The notes beneath the pieces were generated by a model. That model had not been told where the DNA came from. It ran no database searches and saw only the letters and a list, made by a program, of their open reading frames with translations. 33,903 nt of DNA, from the NCBI GenBank assembly GCA_021323695.1, contig JAJPKN010000015.1, positions 1 through 33,903 of the forward strand, written 5' to 3'. Each line of letters opens with the position of its first letter. The first letter of the stretch is position 1. Positions 1 through 7,080 of the stretch are shown piece after piece. The position numbers and the translations under genes were made by a program. Source of the DNA: Actinomycetota bacterium. GTDB taxonomy: Bacteria > Actinomycetota > Acidimicrobiia > Acidimicrobiales > Palsa-688.

Positions 1-57
1 AAGTGCTTCCCTGTCCTCCGGTGTCAACTGGAGAGCAGGGGCAGGTCCATGAGCCAT
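1..57 (-). CDS. IS630-like transposase, N-terminal fragment (runs off window)
   Basis: An ATG at 57 reading leftwards gives exactly 19 codons to the window edge, reading MAHGPAPALQLTPEDREAL. The Leu-Thr-Pro-Glu-Asp/Glu-Arg block close to the N-terminus is typical of the helix-turn-helix start of IS630/Tc1-mariner family transposases. The catalytic DDE domain would lie outside the window, so completeness cannot be judged. The following 60 bases (58-117) would hold the terminal inverted repeat and promoter of the element. The family call rests on only 19 residues plus context, so it is tentative. Confidence 0.5.
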   Translation of the reverse strand, partial: MAHGPAPALQLTPEDREAL

Positions 58-243
58 TGCCAAAGGCTATCACAACCGCGCGCTCATCATTCGGACACTA
101 CACTAGCCTGCCTCTGCGACCTGGCGACCAGGCCAGGAGTAGGGCACCCACCTTTCGTTGACGACCGCCCAGCCACGACCGAGGGGCGCCCGACCTGGGT
201 GATCTCCTCGACGTCGTCGGCGCCGTAGTCGGTGATGAACAGT
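58..243. other. Interval between transposase start and HNH gene; probable IS end
   Basis: This 186-bp stretch separates the two minus-strand genes. If the transposase call is right, the outer end of the element should lie near 105-117, where a TA dinucleotide (IS630 target duplication) is present in the cactagcc context. The other end of the element is outside the window, so the repeat cannot be confirmed. The minus-strand frame that stays open from about 300 down to 87 encodes an acidic segment and is discussed under the HNH gene. Confidence 0.3.
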
Positions 244-1182
244 TCACCCGAGTGGGCTGTGTACGTCTTGGACTGCACCGTGGTCGGTCGCCCCCGGGCG
301 GCGCTCCTCGGGCCAGGTGTTGCACCACAGGCAGGTCCAGGACAGGTTCTCGACGTCGTTGTCGCCCCCGTGGAAGCGGGCCAGCTTGTGGCCGAGGCTG
401 CCGACCCGGCGGCCCACGTGGGCCCACTGCAGGGGTGCCCCGTTGGGCCCAGAAGGGCGGTTCTCCACGGCCAGTGAACCGCAGTAGCAGCAGTGCCCAC
501 GGGCCGCTTCGAGCACACCGAGGACCATGGCCGCCGTCACCCGCTTGGTGGGCGCCGGCGACATCAACCGCTTGCGGTTCGCCTTGGCGGCCTTGGCAGC
601 GCACCACGCCTGGCGCTCGGCCGGCGTGGTCTTGGACAGGTAGTCCTCCCAGGACCGGTACACGGGTGGGGGCGCCGGCCCCAGGCTCGGTGTGTCCTTG
701 GGGCGTCCCCGCGGTCTGAGGCTGCTCAGGAGCTTGGAGGCCTCGTCAGGGGGCAAGGTGAGAGCGAAGGCGAGGATCTCGGCCCTTGTAGGCGCTTCTG
801 CCCGGGCCGGCCCGGTCGAGGGGTCGGACGCCCACCTTTCGCTGAAACCCGTGCCAGCGAGGCACTCCTCGCACACCCAGCTAACATGCTCGGCCCCGCC
901 CCGGTTTGTCACCAAGAACCAGTAGCGCTCGGCCTCGTCGCCGTCCTCGACGACGTGGGGGCAGTCCTCGTCACGGGACGCCCTCTTGGCCAGGGGACGC
1001 AGGGCCTCGTCTCCTTGCACGCACCCCCAACAGAAGCGGTACTCCAGGACCTCCTTGCTTCCTCTGGACCACGTGCGCTCGAACGGCTCGGAGCAGACCA
1101 GCCCGGTGTTGGACGGGAAGTCGGTACCGCAGGCGGCACAGCGGCTCGGTGCCGACGACGAGGGGTCTGGGAGTTCGGCCAT
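244..1182 (-). CDS. HNH endonuclease domain protein with N-terminal zinc-ribbon-like region
   Basis: This 312-residue protein starts at an ATG preceded by GAGGAG four bases upstream. The N-terminal half has CxxC pairs (C15/C18 and a Cys-Trp-Gly-Cys about residue 51, then Cys-Glu-Glu-Cys), suggesting one or two zinc ribbons. The C-terminus has an HNH fold signature: C231-x2-C234-G, the W-A-H motif with H255, N279 and a second zinc pair C284-x2-C287. Proteins of this kind are DNA nucleases, often of mobile or phage origin; no partner methylase or portal gene is visible. It lies between an IS630-like fragment and tRNA-Glu, a typical accessory spot. The tail after C287 may be frameshifted: another minus frame (about 300 to 87) carries a protein-like acidic segment. 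Function beyond the nuclease fold is unknown. Confidence 0.75.
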   Translation of the reverse strand: MAELPDPSSSAPSRCAACGTDFPSNTGLVCSEPFERTWSRGSKEVLEYRFCWGCVQGDEALRPLAKRASRDEDCPHVVEDGDEAERYWFLVTNRGGAEHVSWVCEECLAGTGFSERWASDPSTGPARAEAPTRAEILAFALTLPPDEASKLLSSLRPRGRPKDTPSLGPAPPPVYRSWEDYLSKTTPAERQAWCAAKAAKANRKRLMSPAPTKRVTAAMVLGVLEAARGHCCYCGSLAVENRPSGPNGAPLQWAHVGRRVGSLGHKLARFHGGDNDVENLSWTCLWCNTWPEERRPGATDHGAVQDVHSPLG

Positions 1183-1240
1183 GGCGCTCCTCGGGGACAG
1201 CCCAGCTCCTGCACCAGGGCCGTAGGACCCCGGCGCTCTG

Positions 1241-1246
1241 ATCCTA
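1241..1246 (-). promoter_or_regulatory. Possible -10 box for the HNH gene
   Basis: On the minus strand the hexamer TAGGAT fits the TANNNT form seen elsewhere in the window. It would give a leader of roughly 50 bases before the ATG at 1182. No convincing -35 is visible. Confidence 0.25.
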
Positions 1247-1473
1247 CGCCGCAGGCCCTGGCTCCCAGGGAAGGCCGACGCGGGCTTCGAGCCGCACCTC
1301 TCCTCCGCCCGACGGAGGCGATCGCCGGCAGAGGACGTCTCGACGAGCTGTGCCCCTTCTGGCCTGGTGCCTCTGGGGGCGGCGCGTTGGCAGAAATGTT
1401 GGCAAAAGCCCGACGAAGGGTGGCAGTTAGGCACCCTGGGCTCCGCCGCACCGCCTCTGACATGCACTTTTAC

Positions 1474-1549
1474 TGGCAGCCCCAACGGGGTTCGAACCCG
1501 TGTCTCCACCTTGAGAGGGTGGTGTCCTGGGCCTCTAGACGATGGGGCC
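1474..1549 (-). tRNA. tRNA-Glu (anticodon CTC)
   Basis: The minus strand folds into a 76-base cloverleaf with the CCA encoded. The acceptor arms are GGCCCCA and TGGGGCT with a G-T first pair, and the discriminator is G. The anticodon stem is CCACC/GGTGG around a loop containing CTC, and the T arm carries GTTCGAA. The sequence closely follows known bacterial tRNA-Glu. A -10-like box TAAACT lies 11 bases before the mature 5' end. Confidence 0.95.
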
Positions 1550-1560
1550 GGGCCTGGTGC

Positions 1561-1566
1561 AGTTTA
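1561..1566 (-). promoter_or_regulatory. -10 box of tRNA-Glu
   Basis: The minus-strand TAAACT is separated from the mature tRNA by 11 bases. The tRNA-Ala gene at 17080 has TAATTT at exactly the same 11-base distance, which supports both. No TTGACA-like -35 is seen at 17 bp. Confidence 0.45.
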
Positions 1567-1641
1567 GACGACCAGCGCCGCCCGGGCGGCTCCGGGACCT
1601 GGGCACCTCAATGGTGCCTGACGGGCGTCCTTTGCCCTGGC

Positions 1642-1682
1642 CCGGTGCCCGGTGCTGCAAAACCGGTGCCCGGTACCGCAAA
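1642..1682. repeat. Two near-identical 20-bp direct repeats
   Basis: The unit ccggtgcccggtgctgcaaa at 1642-1661 recurs at 1663-1682 with two mismatches. They lie in the 322-bp gene-free stretch 1550-1871 upstream of tRNA-Glu, about 95-135 bases before the tRNA. No gene is supported in the rest of that stretch. The repeats could be paired binding sites or simple duplication. Confidence 0.6.
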
Positions 1683-1871
1683 GACTGCCCATGGGGGCCA
1701 CCTTCCAGGCATGGGGCCGCGCACCGCGACAGCACCCACCCGGTAGGTAGGGCGCGTCGCAGGGCAGGGACGGCCCGTCCACAGGACAGGGCAGGCCAAG
1801 CGCACTGCGGGGCGATGAAAGCCCGCGTAGGGCGCACTCGGACTGTCAGCCACCCGGGCGGCCAGGCCCCC

Positions 1872-2936
1872 TCAAGCCGGCGGCGAGCACACCAGGCCGG
1901 ACCGCAGGGCAGCCAGGATGACGCCCACCGCCACCGCAGCTGTCTCCGCCCGGAGCACCTGCGGCCCCAGGCTCACCTTCTCTGGCACAGCCGCGAGCTC
2001 TTCGTCGCTCCACCCGCCCTCGGGGCCGACCAGGACGGTGGGCGTGGCCAGGGTGAGGGCCGTGCCCGAAGGGTCGCAAAGCGCCAGCCCACCAGCCGTG
2101 GCCCTGCCGACCGGCCCGGTCGCCCCAGCCTGGGTAGCCACCCCATATGAGCCGGCCAGCTCCACCGGACCGCTAGCTACATGACCAGCCGGCCCGTAAG
2201 GCCAGGGGCCAACTGGCTTGCCAGGTACAGGACCGGCCCGCCCGCCAGCGACAAAGCGACTAGGCCCGCTAGGTACGAGGCCGCCGGGTACGAAAGACGC
2301 GAACGGCACCGGCCCTTCCACCTCCGGCAGCCACAACCGTCGGCTCTGCATGGCTGCCTCGCGGGCCACGGCCCGTAGCCGTTCGAGCTGGCGAGCCCCT
2401 CGGCCCCCCTCCCAGCGGGCCACGCTGCGAGCCGACGTCATGACCACGATGCGGTCAACCCCGAGCTCAGTGAGCTTTTGGACCGTCCACTCCGGCCTGG
2501 CGCCCTTGGTGAGGGCGAAGGCTACCGTCAGCGCCGGGGTAGGCGGTGACCGCCCGGCGACGACCTCGCCGGTCGGGCGCAACTGCGGGAGGCCCTGCCA
2601 CTCGCAGGCCCTCCAGCTACCCCGGCCGTCCCCGGCTGAGACGGCCTCACCCGGGCGCAGGCGCAGCACACGGGCGAGGTGATGGAAGTCCGTGGTGCCC
2701 AGCTCGGGACGGGCCAGGTCCTCGACGAACACGTGAGCGGCCACCCGGCGCAACCTTTCCCCGTCAAAGTCCCCGTCAGGGCCCCCAAAAGGACCCCCGT
2801 CGAGGCCCCCGACGAGGCCGGAGCCGCCGGTCTGGCGGCCGGGGCCGAGCGCAGCGCCGGGGCCGCCGCCCTCGCTGGCGCCGCTGCCCTGGTCGTCGGC
2901 GCTCTCGCTCGTGCTGCTAGCGCTACTTGAACGCAC
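1872..2936 (-). CDS. rsmE: 16S rRNA (uracil-1498-N3)-methyltransferase RsmE, with extra low-complexity segments
   Basis: RsmE is a SPOUT-fold enzyme that methylates U1498 of 16S rRNA using S-adenosylmethionine. The family core is clear: an N-terminal PUA-like block (RVAAHVFVEDL...FHHLARVLRLRPG), the KGARPEWTVQKLTELGVDRI helix, and the C-terminal knot with VLVGPEGGWSDEE and LRAETA. Two parts are unusual. About 64 Ser/Gly-rich residues precede the PUA block, and a Pro/Gly/Ala-rich insert of roughly 50 residues sits before the knot, so the protein has 354 residues against a usual 240-250. The GTG at 2936 overlaps the dnaJ stop by 14 bases, and codon use in the extension looks coding. A GTG at 2744, preceded by GGGGAAAGG, is an alternative start giving 290 residues. 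It is last in the hrcA-dnaJ-rsmE operon. Confidence 0.88.
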   Translation of the reverse strand: MRSSSASSTSESADDQGSGASEGGGPGAALGPGRQTGGSGLVGGLDGGPFGGPDGDFDGERLRRVAAHVFVEDLARPELGTTDFHHLARVLRLRPGEAVSAGDGRGSWRACEWQGLPQLRPTGEVVAGRSPPTPALTVAFALTKGARPEWTVQKLTELGVDRIVVMTSARSVARWEGGRGARQLERLRAVAREAAMQSRRLWLPEVEGPVPFASFVPGGLVPSGPSRFVAGGRAGPVPGKPVGPWPYGPAGHVASGPVELAGSYGVATQAGATGPVGRATAGGLALCDPSGTALTLATPTVLVGPEGGWSDEELAAVPEKVSLGPQVLRAETAAVAVGVILAALRSGLVCSPPA

Positions 2937-4056
2937 TACGGATACGGCCGACCAAGCCGCTCGCGTCGGGCGGTGCCACCTCTTCGTGGCGCTCGGCGGC
3001 GAAGCGCCGGAGCAGCTCTTCCTGGGCGGGCGTGAGGTCGGTCGGGGTCCTCACCACGATCGTCACGATCAGGTCCCCCCGGCCCCGCCGCTGCAGGTGG
3101 GGGACGCCCCGGCCCCGCAGGCGCACCTCGTGGCCGCTCTGGCACCCGGGCGGCACCGTGACCTCCTCCGGGCCCTCGATGGTCTCGACCTTGAGCTGGG
3201 CACCCAGGGCGGCCTGGGCCATGGTCGCCTCCACGATGGTGCGCAGGTCGTAGCCGTCCCGGACCAAGGTGGGGTGGGGCCGGACCCGCAGGTGGAGGTA
3301 CAGGTCTCCTGGCGGCCCACCCCGGGGGCCCGCTGCCCCCCGGCCCGACAGCCGCAGAGTGGAGCCGTCGTCGACCCCGGCCGGCACCTCGACGCTGTAG
3401 GTGCGTTCCTCCAGCCGCCGGCCCTGGCCCCTGCACTCCGGGCAAGGCGACGCGATCTCCTCGCCGGTGCCCCCGCAGCGGGGACAGGGGCTGGAGGTGA
3501 CCATCTGGCCCAGCAGGGACTGGCGCACCCGGCGCAGCTCGCCGGTGCCGTGGCAGGTGGAACACGTGACCGGGGTGGTCCCCGCCCGGGCACCGCTGCC
3601 CGAGCAGGCCGAGCACACCACGCCGGCTCGGACGGTGACCTCCCTTTCGGTGCCCAAGACCGCCTCGGCGAAGTCGAGGTCCAAGACAGCCTCGACGTTC
3701 TCTCCCTGGGGCGGGCCGGCACGCCTGGCCCCGGCCCGGGGGCCAAAGGGGCTGCCCCCGAAGAAGGCGTCGAAGATGTCCCCCAGCCCCGAGCCGGCGG
3801 TGAACCCGGCGAAGGGGTCGCCCCCCCTTTCCCCCTCCGGCCCGAACATGTCGTAGCGGCGGCGGCGCTCGGGGTCCTTCAGGGTCTCGTAGGCCCGGTT
3901 GACCAGCTTGAACCGCTCGACCTTGGCCTCGTCGGGCGGGCCGGTGTGGGTGTCGGGGTGCAGTTCCCGGGCCAGGCGGCGGTAGGCACGCTTGATCTCG
4001 TCGTCGGTCGCCTGGCGGCTTACCCCCAGGACCTCGTAGTAGTCCGGCTCAGCCAT
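2923..4056 (-). CDS. dnaJ: Chaperone protein DnaJ
   Basis: DnaJ is the Hsp40 co-chaperone that stimulates DnaK ATPase and holds unfolded proteins in the cytoplasm. The 377-residue protein has a J domain with H33-P34-D35, a Gly/Phe-rich linker (about 76-105), four CxxCxGxG zinc repeats (about 148-210, beginning C148-x2-C151) and the C-terminal substrate-binding domains. Length and order fit the class I (type A) family. The ATG at 4056 overlaps the hrcA 3' end by eight bases, implying translational coupling. Like many actinobacterial second DnaJ copies it sits behind hrcA and not behind dnaK-grpE, so a dnaK-linked DnaJ elsewhere in the genome is likely. Control by HrcA through the CIRCE site upstream of hrcA is expected. 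Confidence 0.95.
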   Translation of the reverse strand: MAEPDYYEVLGVSRQATDDEIKRAYRRLARELHPDTHTGPPDEAKVERFKLVNRAYETLKDPERRRRYDMFGPEGERGGDPFAGFTAGSGLGDIFDAFFGGSPFGPRAGARRAGPPQGENVEAVLDLDFAEAVLGTEREVTVRAGVVCSACSGSGARAGTTPVTCSTCHGTGELRRVRQSLLGQMVTSSPCPRCGGTGEEIASPCPECRGQGRRLEERTYSVEVPAGVDDGSTLRLSGRGAAGPRGGPPGDLYLHLRVRPHPTLVRDGYDLRTIVEATMAQAALGAQLKVETIEGPEEVTVPPGCQSGHEVRLRGRGVPHLQRRGRGDLIVTIVVRTPTDLTPAQEELLRRFAAERHEEVAPPDASGLVGRIRSAFK

Positions 4057-5185
4057 GGCCGTTGCCCTCGAAGCGGGGCCCGCGGGCGGCCCCCCGGCCC
4101 GCGCCGGCGGGGGCCGGCCCCGGGCTGGCCGGCACCGGGGCCTCGGCTGTGGCCTTCTGCCTGGTGCGCCTGCCGCTGCCGCCGCCTTCGCTCAGGGCCT
4201 TGGTGAGCTGCTTGGACACGACGGCCACGGCCGTCATGGCCTGGTCGTAGTGCATGCGGGTGGGCCCGAGGATGCCCACCGTGCCGGCTCGCTCCCCGTC
4301 CACGTCGTAAGGGGCCACCACCACCGAGCAATCGGCCAGGGGAGCCAGCCCGTGCTCGGTCCCGATGGCCACCGACAAGCCCCGGTCCAAGACGTCTTTC
4401 AACAAGCTGACCAGCACGAACTGCTGCTCCAAGATGCCCAGGACCTGGCGGATGGTGCTCACCGCGTCGAAGGCGGCCGCCATGCGGGCCGCCCCGCCGA
4501 CAAAGACGTGCTCGGCGGCGTCAGGGTCGGGCTTGCGCAGGGCCTGCAGCGTCATGGACATGAGGTTGTCAACCGCAACGTCCCCCGTCCTGGGCATAGA
4601 GCCGGCCCGTTCCAGGTGGGAGCCGACCAAGGACGCGGCCAGGGCCGCCGAAGCCTGCTGGACCTGGGCTTCTTCGATGTCAGCGGGCAGCTCCAAGGAC
4701 CGCCTTTCCACCGCCCCGTTGCCCAGCACAGCCAAGGCCAGCACCACCCGCCGGGACAGCTTGACCAGCTGGAAGGACCGCACCCGGCCCGGCTCGGGGG
4801 CGTTGGGCGCCACGACCACGGCCGCGTAGTCGGTCAGCTTGGAGAGCAGCTCGCTGGTCTCGTGGAGCAGGTGCTCGAGCTCGCCGTGGGTCCGGGCGAA
4901 GAACATCCGGACCAGCTCGGCCTGGGCCGGCCCGAGGGGCGCCGGCCCGGCCAGGGAGTCCACGAAGAACCGGTAGCCCTTGTCCGTCGGTACCCGGCCG
5001 GCACTGGCGTGCGGCTGCAGCAGGTAGCCCTCCTGCTCCAGCACGGCCATGTCGTTGCGGACGGTGGCGGGCGAGACCCCCAGGTTGCCCAGCTCGGTGA
5101 CATGGGCAGAACTGACGGGCTGAGCCTCCCGGATGTAGCATTCGACAACGGCGCGAAGGATGGCAGCTTTGCGGTCGTCCATCAT
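4049..5185 (-). CDS. hrcA: Heat-inducible transcription repressor HrcA
   Basis: HrcA represses class I heat-shock genes by binding CIRCE operators. The N-terminal winged helix is evident in MMDDRKAAILRAVVECYIRE and the following VSPATVRNDMAVLEQEGYL. The middle GAF-like region and the conserved C-terminal NVLIG-type block (here VAIGTEHGLAPLADCSVVVAPY with GILGPTRMHY) are present. About 45 residues of Arg/Pro/Ala-rich tail are additional. I prefer the ATG at 5185 because a GTG at 5194 lies inside the CIRCE palindrome and the family usually begins near MxDxR; a second ATG is at 5182. It heads a three-gene operon and should be autoregulated. Heat relief probably depends on GroEL, as in other bacteria. 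Confidence 0.95.
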   Translation of the reverse strand: MMDDRKAAILRAVVECYIREAQPVSSAHVTELGNLGVSPATVRNDMAVLEQEGYLLQPHASAGRVPTDKGYRFFVDSLAGPAPLGPAQAELVRMFFARTHGELEHLLHETSELLSKLTDYAAVVVAPNAPEPGRVRSFQLVKLSRRVVLALAVLGNGAVERRSLELPADIEEAQVQQASAALAASLVGSHLERAGSMPRTGDVAVDNLMSMTLQALRKPDPDAAEHVFVGGAARMAAAFDAVSTIRQVLGILEQQFVLVSLLKDVLDRGLSVAIGTEHGLAPLADCSVVVAPYDVDGERAGTVGILGPTRMHYDQAMTAVAVVSKQLTKALSEGGGSGRRTRQKATAEAPVPASPGPAPAGAGRGAARGPRFEGNGHG

Positions 5186-5187
5186 CT

Positions 5188-5214
5188 CTGGCACTCAAGG
5201 TTACCGAGCGCCAG
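5188..5214. promoter_or_regulatory. CIRCE operator for HrcA
   Basis: The plus strand reads CTGGCACTC, nine bases, then GAGCGCCAG. This matches the CIRCE form TTAGCACTC-N9-GAGTGCTAA in spacing and core, with the C/G ends common in actinobacteria, and its arms differ at only one base pair. It lies at the very start of hrcA, where HrcA binding would block the hrcA-dnaJ-rsmE transcript. Confidence 0.85.
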
Positions 5215-5249
5215 GGCCGTGGGTGTGCCCACGCCTCGTCCCGTGTACT

Positions 5250-5275
5250 AAATTATGACTGGTTTGGTCGTATTT
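5250..5275. promoter_or_regulatory. AT-rich divergent control region with imperfect inverted repeat
   Basis: The segment between hrcA and the sulfate-activation gene is the only AT-rich patch in the neighbourhood. It contains AAATTATGAC and GTCGTATTT as imperfect inverted arms around seven bases. Candidate -10 boxes are TAAATT (plus) and CATAAT (minus). It may hold promoters for both directions and an operator for a sulfur regulator; the regulator is not identifiable here. Confidence 0.35.
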
Positions 5276-5278
5276 CGG

Positions 5279-5315
5279 CTCGAGCTCGCAAGCAGGCCTC
5301 GAGCCCGCAAGTAGG
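5279..5315 (+). repeat. Tandem 18-bp repeats in the leader of the ATP sulfurylase gene
   Basis: CTCGAGCTCGCAAGCAGG at 5279-5296 is repeated at 5298-5315 with two changes. The second copy runs directly into the ribosome binding site GGGAGGAA (5314-5321) before the GTG at 5324. The duplication therefore lies in the 5' leader and could influence translation. Confidence 0.6.
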
Positions 5316-5323
5316 GAGGAACA

Positions 5324-7045
5324 GTGCCCGGACAGCTCGTAGCCCCTCACGGTGGCACCCTTGTCGACCTCGTCGTCGGCCCCCAGCGGGCCTCGGAGCT
5401 GAAGGCCGAGTCGCGCCACTGGCCGTCGTGGGACCTGACCGCCCGCCAGCTGTGCGACCTGGAGCTGTTGGCCAACGGGGGCTTCTCGCCGCTGCGGGGC
5501 TTCCTGGGCGAGGAGGACTACGAGTCGGTCTGCCAGCGGATGCGCCTGGCCAACGGGGACCTGTGGCCCATCCCCATAACCCTTGACCTCCCGGAGGAAA
5601 AGGCGGCCGAGCTGGCACCGGGCATGAGCCTGGCTCTCCGGGACCCCGAAGGGGTCATGCTGGCCGCCCTCCACATCTCCGAGCTGTACCGCCCCGACCG
5701 GGAACGGGAAGCCAAGTTGGTCTTCGGCACCACCGACCGGGCCCACCCGGGAGTGGCCTACCTGCTGGACCGGTCCGGGCCGGTCTACGTCGCCGGCCAG
5801 CTGGAGGCCATCAGCCTCCCGGTCCACTACGACTACAAGGCGCTGCGGCTGACACCCGCCCAGCTGCGGGCCCGCTTCGAGCAGCTGGGCTGGGAAAAGG
5901 TCGTGGCCTTCCAGACCCGCAACCCCATGCACCGGGCCCACGTCGAGCTGACCCTGCGGGCCGCCCGCCAGCTAGAGGCCAACTTGCTCATCCACCCCTC
6001 GGTGGGCATGACCAAGCCGGGCGACGTCGACCACCACACCCGGGTCCGCTGCTACCAGGCGGTCATGAAGGGCTACCCGCACGCCACGGCCACCCTCGCC
6101 CTGTTGCCCCTGGCCATGCGCATGGGAGGGCCCAGAGAGGCAGTCTGGCACGCCATCATCCGCAAGAACCACGGCGCCAGCCACTTCATAGTCGGGCGCG
6201 ACCACGCCGGGCCGGGCAAAGACAGCACGGGCAAGCCTTTCTACGGGCCTTACGACGCGCAGGCGCTGCTGGGGGAGCACTCCGAGGAGCTGGGTATCGG
6301 TATGGTCCCGTTCCAGCAGATGGTCTACGTCGAGGACCGGGACGAGTACATGCCCACCGACGAGGTCCCGCCGGGGTCCCGGGTCCTCGACATCTCCGGC
6401 ACCGAGCTGCGCCGGCGCCTGGCCCAGGGCCGGGAGATCCCGTCGTGGTTCACCTTCCCCGAGGTGGCGGCCGAGCTGCGCCGGAGCTTCCCTCCCCGTT
6501 CCCGCCAAGGTTTCACCGTGTTCTTCACCGGCCTTTCCGGCTCGGGCAAGTCGACCATCGCCAGCATCCTGCTCACCAAGCTGCTGGAAGAAGGCGGCCG
6601 GCCGGTCACCTTGCTGGACGGCGACATCGTCCGCAAGCACCTGTCGTCCGAGCTCGGTTTCTCCAAGGAGCACCGGGACATCAACATCCGCCGCATCGGC
6701 TGGGTCGCCTCCGAGATCACCAAGAACGGCGGCATCGCCATCTGCGCCCCCATCGCCCCCTACGAGCCGGTCCGCCAGGAGGTCCGCCAGATGGTCGAGG
6801 CAGTGGGCGGCTTCGTCCTGGTGCACCTGTCCACCCCGCTGGAGGTGTGCGAGGCGCGCGACCGCAAGGGCCTGTACGCCAAGGCTCGGGCCGGCCTGGT
6901 GAAGGAGTTCACCGGCATCTCCGACCCCTACGAAGCCCCCGAGCAGGCCGAGGTGCGCATCGACACCAGCCAGGAGACGGCTGAGGCGGCCGCCCAGCGG
7001 GTGATGCTGTACTTACAGCGGGAGGGCTACCTGGGGGCACCCTAG
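5324..7045 (+). CDS. Bifunctional ATP sulfurylase / APS kinase
   Basis: This 573-residue fusion carries out both sulfate-activation steps: ATP plus sulfate to APS, then APS plus ATP to PAPS. The N-terminal PUA-like and catalytic sulfurylase parts show Q197-T-R-N-P-M-H-R-A-H206 and the GRDHAGPG motif. The APS kinase part starts about residue 397, with the P-loop GLSGSGKST at 403-411, an LDGD motif and IAPYEPVRQ. The GTG start has GGGAGGAA two bases upstream. No sulfate permease, PAPS reductase or sulfotransferase genes flank it, so it cannot be tied to assimilation or sulfation. Gene order is odd: in many actinobacteria hemW sits between lepA and hrcA, while here this gene occupies that place on the opposite strand. 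Fused Sat-CysC proteins are known in several phyla. Confidence 0.93.
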   Translation: MPGQLVAPHGGTLVDLVVGPQRASELKAESRHWPSWDLTARQLCDLELLANGGFSPLRGFLGEEDYESVCQRMRLANGDLWPIPITLDLPEEKAAELAPGMSLALRDPEGVMLAALHISELYRPDREREAKLVFGTTDRAHPGVAYLLDRSGPVYVAGQLEAISLPVHYDYKALRLTPAQLRARFEQLGWEKVVAFQTRNPMHRAHVELTLRAARQLEANLLIHPSVGMTKPGDVDHHTRVRCYQAVMKGYPHATATLALLPLAMRMGGPREAVWHAIIRKNHGASHFIVGRDHAGPGKDSTGKPFYGPYDAQALLGEHSEELGIGMVPFQQMVYVEDRDEYMPTDEVPPGSRVLDISGTELRRRLAQGREIPSWFTFPEVAAELRRSFPPRSRQGFTVFFTGLSGSGKSTIASILLTKLLEEGGRPVTLLDGDIVRKHLSSELGFSKEHRDINIRRIGWVASEITKNGGIAICAPIAPYEPVRQEVRQMVEAVGGFVLVHLSTPLEVCEARDRKGLYAKARAGLVKEFTGISDPYEAPEQAEVRIDTSQETAEAAAQRVMLYLQREGYLGAP

Positions 7046-7080
7046 CCGGCACCCGGCGCCCGGGGCCGAAGCCAAGGCGC

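Noticed and set aside
1474..1549. tRNA-Glu as attachment site of an integrated island
   Set aside because: No integrase and no second copy of the tRNA 3' end was found in the window.
5215..5323. Riboswitch (SAM-type) before the sulfate-activation gene
   Set aside because: Leader is too short and shows only tandem repeats, with none of the conserved riboswitch cores.
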